Assembly: GCA_016926135.1 (NCBI GenBank)
Contig: JAFGPH010000141.1
Location: forward strand, 1 to 19,342
Direction: 5' to 3'
DNA from: Deltaproteobacteria bacterium
GTDB lineage: Bacteria > Desulfobacterota > DSM-4660 > Desulfatiglandales > HGW-15
DNA length: 19,342 nt
The notes under the pieces were generated by a model. It worked only from the letters and a program-made list of their open reading frames with translations. It was not told the origin of the DNA and did no database searches. Every line of letters begins with the position of its first letter. Within the stretch, counting starts at the first letter, position 1. The position numbers and the translations under genes are program-made. Below are positions 1-6,733 of the stretch, piece by piece.

Positions 1-136
1 CCTTTTCCATGGCATCAAAGGGCTTGGACAGACTGCCCGCATGGAACATGACCAGTTTGCCCTGGGGTTCGGCATAGGCCTGAACCGCGAATAATGCAAG
101 AATTAACGCGACTGCTAAGAATCCTGTCTTTTTCAT
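1..136 (-). CDS. Oxyanion (tungstate/molybdate-type) ABC transporter substrate-binding protein, N-terminal part
   Basis: Only the first 45 codons lie in the window; the gene runs off the left edge. The ATG (134-136) follows an AGGAGA ribosome-binding site at 142-147. The protein opens with a clear Sec signal peptide: MKK, a hydrophobic stretch, then cleavage probably after AYA. The mature start contains [13 protein letters not shown], the opening beta-strand and anion-loop motif (HAGSL) typical of the WtpA/ModA group of periplasmic tungstate or molybdate binding proteins. In that family the protein delivers the oxyanion to an ABC permease in the inner membrane. The TupA-like remnant just upstream on the same strand supports an oxyanion-uptake locus. 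Which oxyanion is bound cannot be told from this fragment. Confidence 0.75.
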   Translation of the reverse strand, partial: MKKTGFLAVALILALFAVQAYAEPQGKLVMFHAGSLSKPFDAMEK

Positions 137-234
137 CTTCTTCTCCTTTCGTTTTTGTATCTCATGGCCGTTCAAAAAGCTATTTCTTTGCCTTCCCGGG
201 ACGGGGCTGGAAAGGAGCCCATTTTGCGCTCAAC

Positions 235-429
235 CTATTTCGGGTTCTTGATGACGGCCGGGTGGTACAAGGGTTCCCCATACTTCTCTTTGCCGAAATC
301 AGCGATGATCTTCTGCCCCTCATTGCTGATCAGGAACTCGTAGAATTTCTCGGCATCACATGGTCCACTCTTTCCATTCTCGTCCTCCCTATCTGTGTGT
401 TGGAAGTTACCCGAATCCCAAATATTCAA
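235..429 (-). pseudogene. C-terminal remnant of a TupA-like tungstate-binding protein
   Basis: The last ~45 codons of this frame read AEKFYEFLISNEGQKII, then ADFGKEKYGEPLYHP. These match the C-terminal end of TupA-type periplasmic tungstate-binding proteins (a helix ending in GQKII, then a KYGEPLF-like tail). The frame ends at TAG 235-237. Upstream the homology stops: the ~15 residues before it do not look like the family, there is no signal peptide, no ribosome-binding site and no good start codon, and a ~200-residue N-terminal part is missing. Just upstream another frame gives a short protein-like stretch (KDEEALNLIKADYA, about 500-540), which may be further debris. It is best read as a decayed second binding-protein gene next to the live gene at 1-136. 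Confidence 0.6.
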
Positions 430-977
430 TTACACTCGCCAGCTTTCCACTGGCGCGAGTGAACAAGACGCATAGTCGGCCTTGATCAGATTGAGGGCCT
501 CTTCGTCCTTGCACCTCCACTGTGTGTTCAAAACAAGTTGTCGAGGGGAAATAATCTATCAATACCGCCATATGTCATTACGGCCATATGTCCATCTAGA
601 CCCAAGCAAGAGTTGTGCCATCCGGGCATGAAAAGATGCCAACGATATTTAGGGTGCATTATCAATCGGTTGATTCAATGTGCCTGGGGGCCAAAACGAT
701 CATGGCCAAGCAAAAAATTGCATCCATGCAATAGGCCGTGCCCAAAGACTTGCAGTAAGGCAAAGGAGAAGGTGCTTGAATTGAAGTACGGATAGGGTTA
801 TTTGTAATCATCAACCCACAGCGGCAAGCGGATGCCGGACCCCGAGCTGATAAGACCAGGGCCGAGAAGCGGGGCGGCCGGGCTGTCTGGCGATTGTGGT
901 AGGCCGGGCCCGGCGGCCGGTGATGATCACGAAAGAGGGACCCACGTAAGAAATCGAACGGAGGTTCAGAGCCGGCC
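430..977. other. 548-nt stretch without a convincing gene; several inverted repeats
   Basis: No frame here has a start with a ribosome-binding site and protein-like composition. It holds a bulged hairpin (CACTCGC...GCGAGTG, 434-462) at the edge of the decayed binding-protein gene, a perfect 7-bp inverted repeat ATTGCAT-CC-ATGCAAT at 717-732, and a very GC-rich stretch with mutually complementary CCGGGC/GCCCGG blocks around 873-918, shortly before the gene at 978. The part before about 800 is visibly more AT-rich than its surroundings, as expected of eroding DNA. The 873-918 element could form a leader hairpin for the downstream gene. No promoter could be placed with confidence. Confidence 0.5.
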
Positions 978-2399
978 ATGCAAAAACTTGAAAGGCTCAT
1001 GGAGCGCATCCTGAGGCGCGTCAACATCAACCTGAGAGGCGAGGGATTTGACGCAGGCCCTTTCCTGAAACCTTGCGTCCCCCTGAGCAAGCTGTCCGAG
1101 TTTTACGCCTTTTACGGGGTCACCGCCCACCATCCCCTGCACTTCCATTTCAACCACTCCAGCCTCGCCGGAAGCTATTTTCTGGGCAAATGCCGCGTGG
1201 ACGGATCGATCCTTTACAAATCCGACATCCGGGGGGATGAACTCAAATCCAGAGGGGAGAGCTTTCACTACCGGGGGCTCAAGATGGCCATGGACCAGGA
1301 TGAGAGCATTTCCATATCAGACAGTATGCTCATCAAAACCCTGGTGCACAACAAATCCCACGACCCCGAAAACCCGGAGCTTTTCCTGATCAGGAATTCC
1401 GCTGCCTGCCCTTTTGCCAATATCCACGGGTCCCCCCTGGAAGGCAGCTTTCTCGGGGCGTTTGCCACGGCCGACCTGACCACCCTTCACAGCTCCATCC
1501 TGGGCCACTTCGCTTATGTGCAGGCCGGCGAGCTCTGGCATCAACGAATCGAGCCGGGCCACATCTGGATCAACCAGGAGAATTCCTTTGATTTCCGCTA
1601 TCAGTTTCCGCAGGAAATTCTCGAAGAATATGTCCACGTCCGGCCCGGCGATCAGCCTCAGGGTCGATTCATGGATTTTCTCAACGCGCGCAAGGAGGAC
1701 TTCCGGCGCGTTTTCGACGTGGTCCACCTGGCCCCGCTCCCGGCCGTGCCCAGAAACGCATCCGTCAGCCGCTATGCGGTCATCAAGCCAAAAACCCGCA
1801 TCGGCGCCAACGTCCTGATCGCCCAGAGGGCCTATGTGGAGAACTCATTCCTCGGAAAGGGGTCCAACGCCCAGGAGAACTGTTTCATCATCAATTCCCA
1901 GCTGGAGGGGAATGACATTACCGCCCATGGGGCGAAATTGATCAACACCCGCCTGGCTGAAAAGGTCTTTGTGGGGTTCAATTCCTTTTTGCATGGACTG
2001 GGGCACTCGCCGCTGGTCGTCGGGAAGGGAAGCATCATCATGCCCCACACGATCATCGACCTGAAAGAGCCGGTTTCCATTCCATCCGATCATCTCGTCT
2101 GGGGGTATATCTCCAAACCGCAGGATCTCCGGACCAACAGTCGCTCACTGGCGATCCTCGCCGCCACGAAACGCATGACAAAAATCGGCCGCATGGAATT
2201 CGCCGGTTCCGGTTCCAAGTTCGTCGCGGCCTTTCGCAACCGGACCGATCACATTCTGGAGGCCAACGGCGCCTATTTCGACGGCAGGAAGAACAAGGGT
2301 CACGCCCAGAAGGGGCAGAGCATCGCCTACAACATTATCCAACCCTACCCGATCGGGGTCCAAAAGGGCATCTATCCCACAATCCATATCGAGCCGTGA
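978..2399 (+). CDS. Left-handed beta-helix (hexapeptide-repeat) transferase-like protein
   Basis: The 473-residue protein is soluble, with no signal peptide or membrane segments. From about residue 255 to 370 it shows degenerate hexapeptide periodicity ([IV]-x-x-x-x-x with small residues: ASVSRYAVIKPKTRIGANVLI, then GNDITAHGAKLINTRLAEKVFVG, VVGKGSIIMPHTIID), the mark of left-handed beta-helix acyl- or nucleotidyl-transferases such as GlmU. The N-terminal ~240 residues are not a recognised GT-A nucleotidyltransferase domain; they are rich in His and aromatics (HHPLHFHFNHSS near residue 50). The start ATG has GGAGG about 13 nt upstream, slightly long spacing. The gene stands alone, convergent with the PEP-synthase-like gene and 95 nt from it. 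The fold is fairly clear; substrate and reaction are unknown. Confidence 0.75.
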   Translation: MQKLERLMERILRRVNINLRGEGFDAGPFLKPCVPLSKLSEFYAFYGVTAHHPLHFHFNHSSLAGSYFLGKCRVDGSILYKSDIRGDELKSRGESFHYRGLKMAMDQDESISISDSMLIKTLVHNKSHDPENPELFLIRNSAACPFANIHGSPLEGSFLGAFATADLTTLHSSILGHFAYVQAGELWHQRIEPGHIWINQENSFDFRYQFPQEILEEYVHVRPGDQPQGRFMDFLNARKEDFRRVFDVVHLAPLPAVPRNASVSRYAVIKPKTRIGANVLIAQRAYVENSFLGKGSNAQENCFIINSQLEGNDITAHGAKLINTRLAEKVFVGFNSFLHGLGHSPLVVGKGSIIMPHTIIDLKEPVSIPSDHLVWGYISKPQDLRTNSRSLAILAATKRMTKIGRMEFAGSGSKFVAAFRNRTDHILEANGAYFDGRKNKGHAQKGQSIAYNIIQPYPIGVQKGIYPTIHIEP

Positions 2400-2494
2400 C
2401 CATTCCCCATCTCCTCCTCCGTTCGAGGTATCCGTCCAGGGCAATCGTGGGCGGCACAAAGGCAGGGACACGGTTCTGTTGAGGCACCACACTG

Positions 2495-4387
2495 CTAGCG
2501 GCCCGAGAGATCTTTCAAGTCGTAATCGCCCCGAAGGAAGGCGTCCTGCATCACCTGAACCGTTTCTTCGGTTGTCATGGCCGCGTCCATCTGTCGAAAG
2601 AATTGCAGGAGGCTCCCGATCATTTTCAATTTCCCGACGGTCACATCCCTGGGGGCTTTTCCCAGGCGGGCGTTGACCAGGTCGTTGGTGAGCCGAACGG
2701 AGAAACCGTGCTCCTTCAGGACATGAGCGATCGCCCTTGCCCTCCGACTCCGCCGAACGCAGTCTGCCGCACCCCCCCCGAAGAACAGACTGATGTAGTT
2801 CTTGTTTGTGCTGCTGCTGCAGTGGGTGTCCACCGCGCTGAAGTGATACCCAACCCTGGCCGTGTAGTTGAGATAATTGCCGGAAATAATGGCGTAGCAC
2901 GGGTCCCTGAAGGTACTCTCTGCCTCAGGCCCCATGGAAGCATGGCGCATCATGACCGAGAAAAAACCCCTCAGATCGATGGGCCTCGGTCCGAAACGAG
3001 GGATCTTCTCATGCAACATCCCTGCGAGCAGCGCAGAGAGCGGAATGGAGGCGATGTCTCTCCGTTTCACCTTGCGGCCCCGAGGGGTTCCCTGAAGACC
3101 GCCTCCAAGGTCTATGACATAGAGGTCGATGGGGAGAAACACGTCCAGGGAGTAGCTGGAAGCCCTGAGATCGCCGACCTGTTGTCCCAGGGTAAACATC
3201 ACCTCGTAGGATTTTTCGTGGATGAACCGGGCCAGGTCATGGAGGGTCATGCAGCGGTCCGCGCGGAACTCAGGAGACTGAGGGTCCGTCAGGTTCAGGG
3301 GGACGACAAGCTTGACGATCTTTTCAACGAGCAGCGAGTCGGGGCTCTGGCGCCCAGAGATCGATGAGGGTTCACGTCTCCGGGTCTCGGCCTTTTCCGC
3401 GGCAGGGAACGACACCTCGCCCTCATACACAAAACCATTGTCGGCATCTACGGTGACCACCGTATCCTGGGGGATCATCTGCGTGGCCATTCGGGTGTTC
3501 AAAATGGTTGGAATCCGGAGTTCCCTGGCCAGAGAAGCCATGTGACCGGTCGTGCCGCCAAAGTCGGTCACGATCGCGCTGGTCTTTTCCATGAGGCGGA
3601 TGAACCTGGGGGAGGATCGCGGAGCTACCAGCACTCCCCCTTGCGGAAAGCCTCCCGGAGGATCATCCTCATGCATGTGGATCGCCGGTCCGGAGCCCAC
3701 GCCGGGGCAGGCAACCTCTCCCCCCCTCAGCAGCAACTTCGCGCCCGGCAGCGGCGCACCGCTGCCTACACAGGGGGCAGGAAGACGCAGGAGCCGTGAC
3801 TGGAGCAAAACGAGGCGCCCGCCCCTGTCGATCGCCCACTCGATATCCTGGGGGCCTCCGAAGTGCCCCTCCAGATCGCAAGCCCACCGCGCAAGCCGGA
3901 CCGCCTGATCATCACTCATGCAGGGTTTTGCCGCCTCCTCGGGATCCACGGGCTCCTCCTCCAGGCCGCCCGAGGGAGAAAGGATGAGGCAGGTCTCTTG
4001 CTGCGAGGGTGTCCTGCTGATTCTGGCATAGCCGTTCTCTCGGTACACCAGAATGACCCCCGGCGATGTTTTCCCGTCCACCAGGGGGACCGGGAGTCCC
4101 CGGATGGCCTGGATCAGAACCCGACCGCCTTCCGGATGCCCGGGTTCCCTGGAAAAGGCGACCCCGCTCACCTCGGCATCGACCATGGCGAGAAACCCTA
4201 CCCCCATCTCCGCCCACTCCCCGGGGATCCCGTGAAGAAGCCTGTAGGAAATGGCCTCCGGTGAGTAGAGACTCGCCACGACACGAAGGTACGCATCCAG
4301 CAGCCCATCCCTCCTGACGTTGAGCACGCTCAGAAACTGGCCGGCAAAAGAGAGAACGCTCCCATGGTTACTACCTCCTGTCTCCAA
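2495..4387 (-). CDS. PEP-synthase-like protein lacking its N-terminal subdomain and PEP-binding barrel
   Basis: Residues 1-200 match the C-terminal two thirds of the PEP/pyruvate-binding ATP-grasp domain (SFAGQFLSVLNV at 13, MVDAEVSGVAFSREPG near 68, GGPQDIEWAID at 177, LLQSR at 194). Residues 225-320 are the swivelling phospho-histidine domain, with GGTTGHMASLAREL and the expected catalytic His282. The usual C-terminal PEP/pyruvate TIM barrel is absent; instead there is a ~280-residue domain (LNLTDPQSP, CMTLHDLARFIHEK at ~380, IDLGGGL) that I cannot tie to a fold. About 100 N-terminal residues of the ATP-grasp are also missing. The frame is open only from a TGA inside the antiporter's end, and the first usable start is TTG at 4387 with a weak AAGGG. 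An ATG behind a good GGAGG (4367-4369) is in another frame and soon meets a stop. It lies 20 nt after the antiporter, so probably co-transcribed. It may be truncated or a novel partial enzyme. Confidence 0.8.
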   Translation of the reverse strand: METGGSNHGSVLSFAGQFLSVLNVRRDGLLDAYLRVVASLYSPEAISYRLLHGIPGEWAEMGVGFLAMVDAEVSGVAFSREPGHPEGGRVLIQAIRGLPVPLVDGKTSPGVILVYRENGYARISRTPSQQETCLILSPSGGLEEEPVDPEEAAKPCMSDDQAVRLARWACDLEGHFGGPQDIEWAIDRGGRLVLLQSRLLRLPAPCVGSGAPLPGAKLLLRGGEVACPGVGSGPAIHMHEDDPPGGFPQGGVLVAPRSSPRFIRLMEKTSAIVTDFGGTTGHMASLARELRIPTILNTRMATQMIPQDTVVTVDADNGFVYEGEVSFPAAEKAETRRREPSSISGRQSPDSLLVEKIVKLVVPLNLTDPQSPEFRADRCMTLHDLARFIHEKSYEVMFTLGQQVGDLRASSYSLDVFLPIDLYVIDLGGGLQGTPRGRKVKRRDIASIPLSALLAGMLHEKIPRFGPRPIDLRGFFSVMMRHASMGPEAESTFRDPCYAIISGNYLNYTARVGYHFSAVDTHCSSSTNKNYISLFFGGGAADCVRRSRRARAIAHVLKEHGFSVRLTNDLVNARLGKAPRDVTVGKLKMIGSLLQFFRQMDAAMTTEETVQVMQDAFLRGDYDLKDLSGR

Positions 4388-4407
4388 GGATGACCCTTGA
4401 AATCCCC

Positions 4408-5841
4408 TTACGTAGAAAGACCATGAGCCACATCACGCTCCTTCCGGACGCCACACGGATGCTGTTGCTTCAAGAGATAGCTCAGGATAGGAGCAGGCAG
4501 GATGGTGGTGAGCATGATCACGATGATCACCATGGCAAAGATCTCGTCGGGGATGACGCCCAGGGTTTTGCCAGTCATCGCAAAAATGAGACCCACCTCT
4601 CCCCTCGGCACCATTCCCCAGCCGACGATCCCTCTGCTGACTCGACCGGCCACGAGAGAGCATGCCATCTTACCCGCAACAGCCGCAGCGGTAACGGTCA
4701 ATGCCAGCACAAGCACCGGCAGGTTCAAAAAGGCTTCAAGCCTAACCTGCATGCCCGTGATGACGAAAAAGATGGGAACCAGGAAATAGCCTAAGGGCTT
4801 GATCAGGTCTTCCACATGGCTGTGAGAGAAGGCTTCGAGCACGTGACTGACGGCTGTTTTCACTTCCGGGCGTGCATTCCGAATGCTCTCGTCAACCTCC
4901 TCGACGATCAGGGGTTTCTGGAAGTGACGGAAATGAACCGGATCCAGAACCAACCCGGCCGCAAAGGCCCCAACGATAGGCGCCAGACCCATAAGATCTG
5001 CAAGATAGGCAAAGGTCAGCCCGAAAACGACGGCCAGCGTGAATTTCATGCCCACGCCCGGGTTGATCCTGGAGAGCAGCCGGCCGAGCCCCGGGGCCAG
5101 CCGGTTTCCCACGAAGAGGGCGCAACCCAAGAAGAGCACAGCCTTGAGCGTGACCCAACCGATTCCTGCGATGCCCACGCTGCCGGACTCCACGCTTGCC
5201 TTCACGACGGCCAGGATGATGAGTCCCAGCACATCATCGATGACCGCAGCGCCCAGGACGATCTGTGCCTCAATCGTCTGGAGCTTTCCCAGGTCGTGGA
5301 AGACCCGCGCGCTGATCCCCACCGATGTTGCCGTGAGGATGGCCCCCAGAAAAAGGTGGGCGTTAAAGGAAAGCTCGGGAAGCAGCCACGGGCCGATCAC
5401 CAAAGTGCCCAGCATGAAGGGCGCAATCACTCCTACACAGGCCACCAGGAAGGCCCGCAGGCCGACTCGGAGCATCCTTTGCACGTTCGATTCGAGGCCG
5501 ACCTGGAAGAGCAGGACCACCACGCCGAGTTCCGCCAGGAATCGAATAACGGAATCCCTCTGAATGCCGTCAAAGAAATGAAACCCGAGGAGCGACAGAT
5601 TCCCCAGCAGGATACCGGCCATCAACTCACCCAGTACCGCCGGTTGCCCGAACCGGATCACGTAATTCGAGAACGTGGCCGCGAGGAGAATGACGGCGAT
5701 CCACAGGAAAACGAGGCCCGGACCCGATTCCACGGCACCCTTTTCAGGGCCAGCCCCGGCGCCGAAAGCGACGGATTGAACCAGGACAAGGATCAAGGCC
5801 GCAATCATCCAGCCTCTGTATTTTCGCCCTAGCCACTTCAT
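4408..5841 (-). CDS. CPA2-family cation:proton antiporter (KefB/NhaS-like membrane domain)
   Basis: The 477-residue inner-membrane protein has a signal-peptide-like first segment (GWMIAALILVLVQSVAFG) and about 12 further hydrophobic segments. Family marks are GQPAVLGELMAGILLGN, AELGVVVLLFQVGLES, TATSVGISARVFHDL, the transport-site Asp pair in GAAVIDDVLGLI, and LAPIVGAFAAGLVLD. The Asp-Asp pair is the arrangement associated with electrogenic Na+/H+ exchange in CPA2 members. There is no C-terminal TrkA/RCK nucleotide-binding domain, so it is not a full KefB/KefC. I chose ATG 5839-5841 because its ATGA overlaps the stop of the upstream receiver gene and GGGGGA lies just before it, implying translational coupling. 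A longer frame to 5925 exists but would add 28 polar residues ahead of the signal sequence. Confidence 0.9.
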   Translation of the reverse strand: MKWLGRKYRGWMIAALILVLVQSVAFGAGAGPEKGAVESGPGLVFLWIAVILLAATFSNYVIRFGQPAVLGELMAGILLGNLSLLGFHFFDGIQRDSVIRFLAELGVVVLLFQVGLESNVQRMLRVGLRAFLVACVGVIAPFMLGTLVIGPWLLPELSFNAHLFLGAILTATSVGISARVFHDLGKLQTIEAQIVLGAAVIDDVLGLIILAVVKASVESGSVGIAGIGWVTLKAVLFLGCALFVGNRLAPGLGRLLSRINPGVGMKFTLAVVFGLTFAYLADLMGLAPIVGAFAAGLVLDPVHFRHFQKPLIVEEVDESIRNARPEVKTAVSHVLEAFSHSHVEDLIKPLGYFLVPIFFVITGMQVRLEAFLNLPVLVLALTVTAAAVAGKMACSLVAGRVSRGIVGWGMVPRGEVGLIFAMTGKTLGVIPDEIFAMVIIVIMLTTILPAPILSYLLKQQHPCGVRKERDVAHGLST

Positions 5842-6446
5842 AGTGTCCCCCGACCCATGCCCACCCCCCTGGACAGGCGTAGCAACTTCATCAGGCTGGA
5901 ATGCTCGATCATGAATTCGCACCAAAACACGAAGTCAAGAGGCCTCATTTGGAGGACCCGGACCACTTCGCGTCGCTGAACGAGCCGTGCCTCACGTCCG
6001 GTCGATTCCCTCACGGGAAGAGCCCCTTCCTTGTGTGAAAGGACGCCTGCTACGGCCGCCTTGAACTCCGATTCCGTGAAGGGCTTGGACAGGTAGTCGC
6101 AGGCGCCGTACTGGAAGCACTCCACAACCGCCTCGATCGAAGCGCAGCCCGCTATAACGAGCACCTGGATGTCAGGCCTTTGCTCCTTCGCCAGCCGAAT
6201 GATTTCCATACCGTCCCTGTCAGGAAGCCTCAGCTCGACCACGAGCAGTTCGAAGTCTTTTCTCATGCAGTGATCAAGGGCACCGACCCCCGTATGCGCC
6301 AGCTCCACCGCACAACCTTGCCGGAGCAGTGTCCTCTTCAGTCTTCGGGACAGGCCATAATCATCTACCATTACGAGAACCCGGCTTCTCTCCTTCGGGC
6401 CGGCTTCCAAAGCCCTGGCTCTGCCCTTCATGAGACGACTACACAT
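5838..6446 (-). CDS. Stand-alone response-regulator receiver protein with Glu in place of the phospho-acceptor Asp
   Basis: With the ATG at 6444-6446 the protein has 202 residues. Residues 20-140 are a CheY-like receiver: acidic pair D28-D29, conserved Lys121 in SKPF, and the DG loop in LRLPDRDG. The residue that should be the phosphorylated Asp is Glu71 (LLVVELRLPD), and the conserved switch Thr/Ser is Ala99 (VLVIAGC). The tail (~60 residues) has no recognisable DNA-binding or enzymatic domain. The protein therefore probably signals by protein contact and may be locked in one state, since Asp-to-Glu often mimics phosphorylation. Its stop overlaps the antiporter start (ATGA). The start is uncertain: ATG 6429-6431 is also possible and neither has a strong ribosome-binding site. 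A -24/-12-like sequence lies at 6486-6501. Confidence 0.8.
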   Translation of the reverse strand: MCSRLMKGRARALEAGPKERSRVLVMVDDYGLSRRLKRTLLRQGCAVELAHTGVGALDHCMRKDFELLVVELRLPDRDGMEIIRLAKEQRPDIQVLVIAGCASIEAVVECFQYGACDYLSKPFTESEFKAAVAGVLSHKEGALPVRESTGREARLVQRREVVRVLQMRPLDFVFWCEFMIEHSSLMKLLRLSRGVGMGRGTL

Positions 6447-6733
6447 CACCCTGAACCAGCCTTCCCAACCTGAACACTGAGTAGAAGCAATTTGGATTCC
6501 GCTAATCCCTCGAACATCCCGGGGCTGGGGCAACCTGTTTTCGTTACTCTTCTCGGGTGCTTATCTCACGGCGGACAATGCGCGGACGCGCACAGGCAAT
6601 GAATAGGTGTATGAGGGTTCATTCGGCCGGCCGGGCGCTGTGGGGCTATTTGCCCGTCATTGCGGGAGAATCTTCCGTATGGGTTCTTATGCGGAAAAGG
6701 GAACGAGTTGGATGGGCGGGAAACGATGGACGA
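6447..6733. other. Intergenic region between sigma-54 regulator and receiver gene
   Basis: This 287-nt gap separates two minus-strand genes. Besides the -24/-12 candidate at its edge, it contains a perfect inverted repeat TGCGCG-GA-CGCGCA at 6579-6592, which would sit about 80-105 nt upstream of that promoter, where NtrC-type activators usually bind. No gene or rho-independent terminator is evident. Confidence 0.4.
6486..6501 (-). promoter_or_regulatory. Possible sigma-54 promoter for the receiver-antiporter-PEP-synthase-like unit
   Basis: Read on the minus strand the site is CGGAATCCAAATTGCT. The -12 element TTGCT is perfect and the GG/GC pair has exactly ten bases between, but the -24 block (GGAATC) is a poor match to TGGCACG. 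Transcription would begin near 6475, about 30 nt before the start at 6446. The neighbouring NtrC-type activator makes sigma-54 use plausible. Weak on sequence alone. Confidence 0.35.

Noticed and set aside
662..1090. Minus-strand open frame overlapping the start of the beta-helix gene
   Set aside because: Low-complexity Arg/Ser/Pro composition, no start signal, and it overlaps the well-supported gene.
2603..3367. Plus-strand open frame (254 codons) inside the PEP-synthase-like gene
   Set aside because: Antisense shadow; the minus strand carries the recognised motifs.
4327..4369. ATG with a good GGAGG as start of the PEP-synthase-like gene
   Set aside because: It is in another frame and reaches a TGA after 11 codons; the gene's own frame has only TTG 4387. 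The mismatch is kept as a sign of possible N-terminal damage.
4816..5832. Long open frame on the plus strand (338 codons)
   Set aside because: It lies antisense to the antiporter, is extremely rich in polar Glu/Gln/His/Arg residues as expected of the complement of membrane codons, and has no ribosome-binding site.
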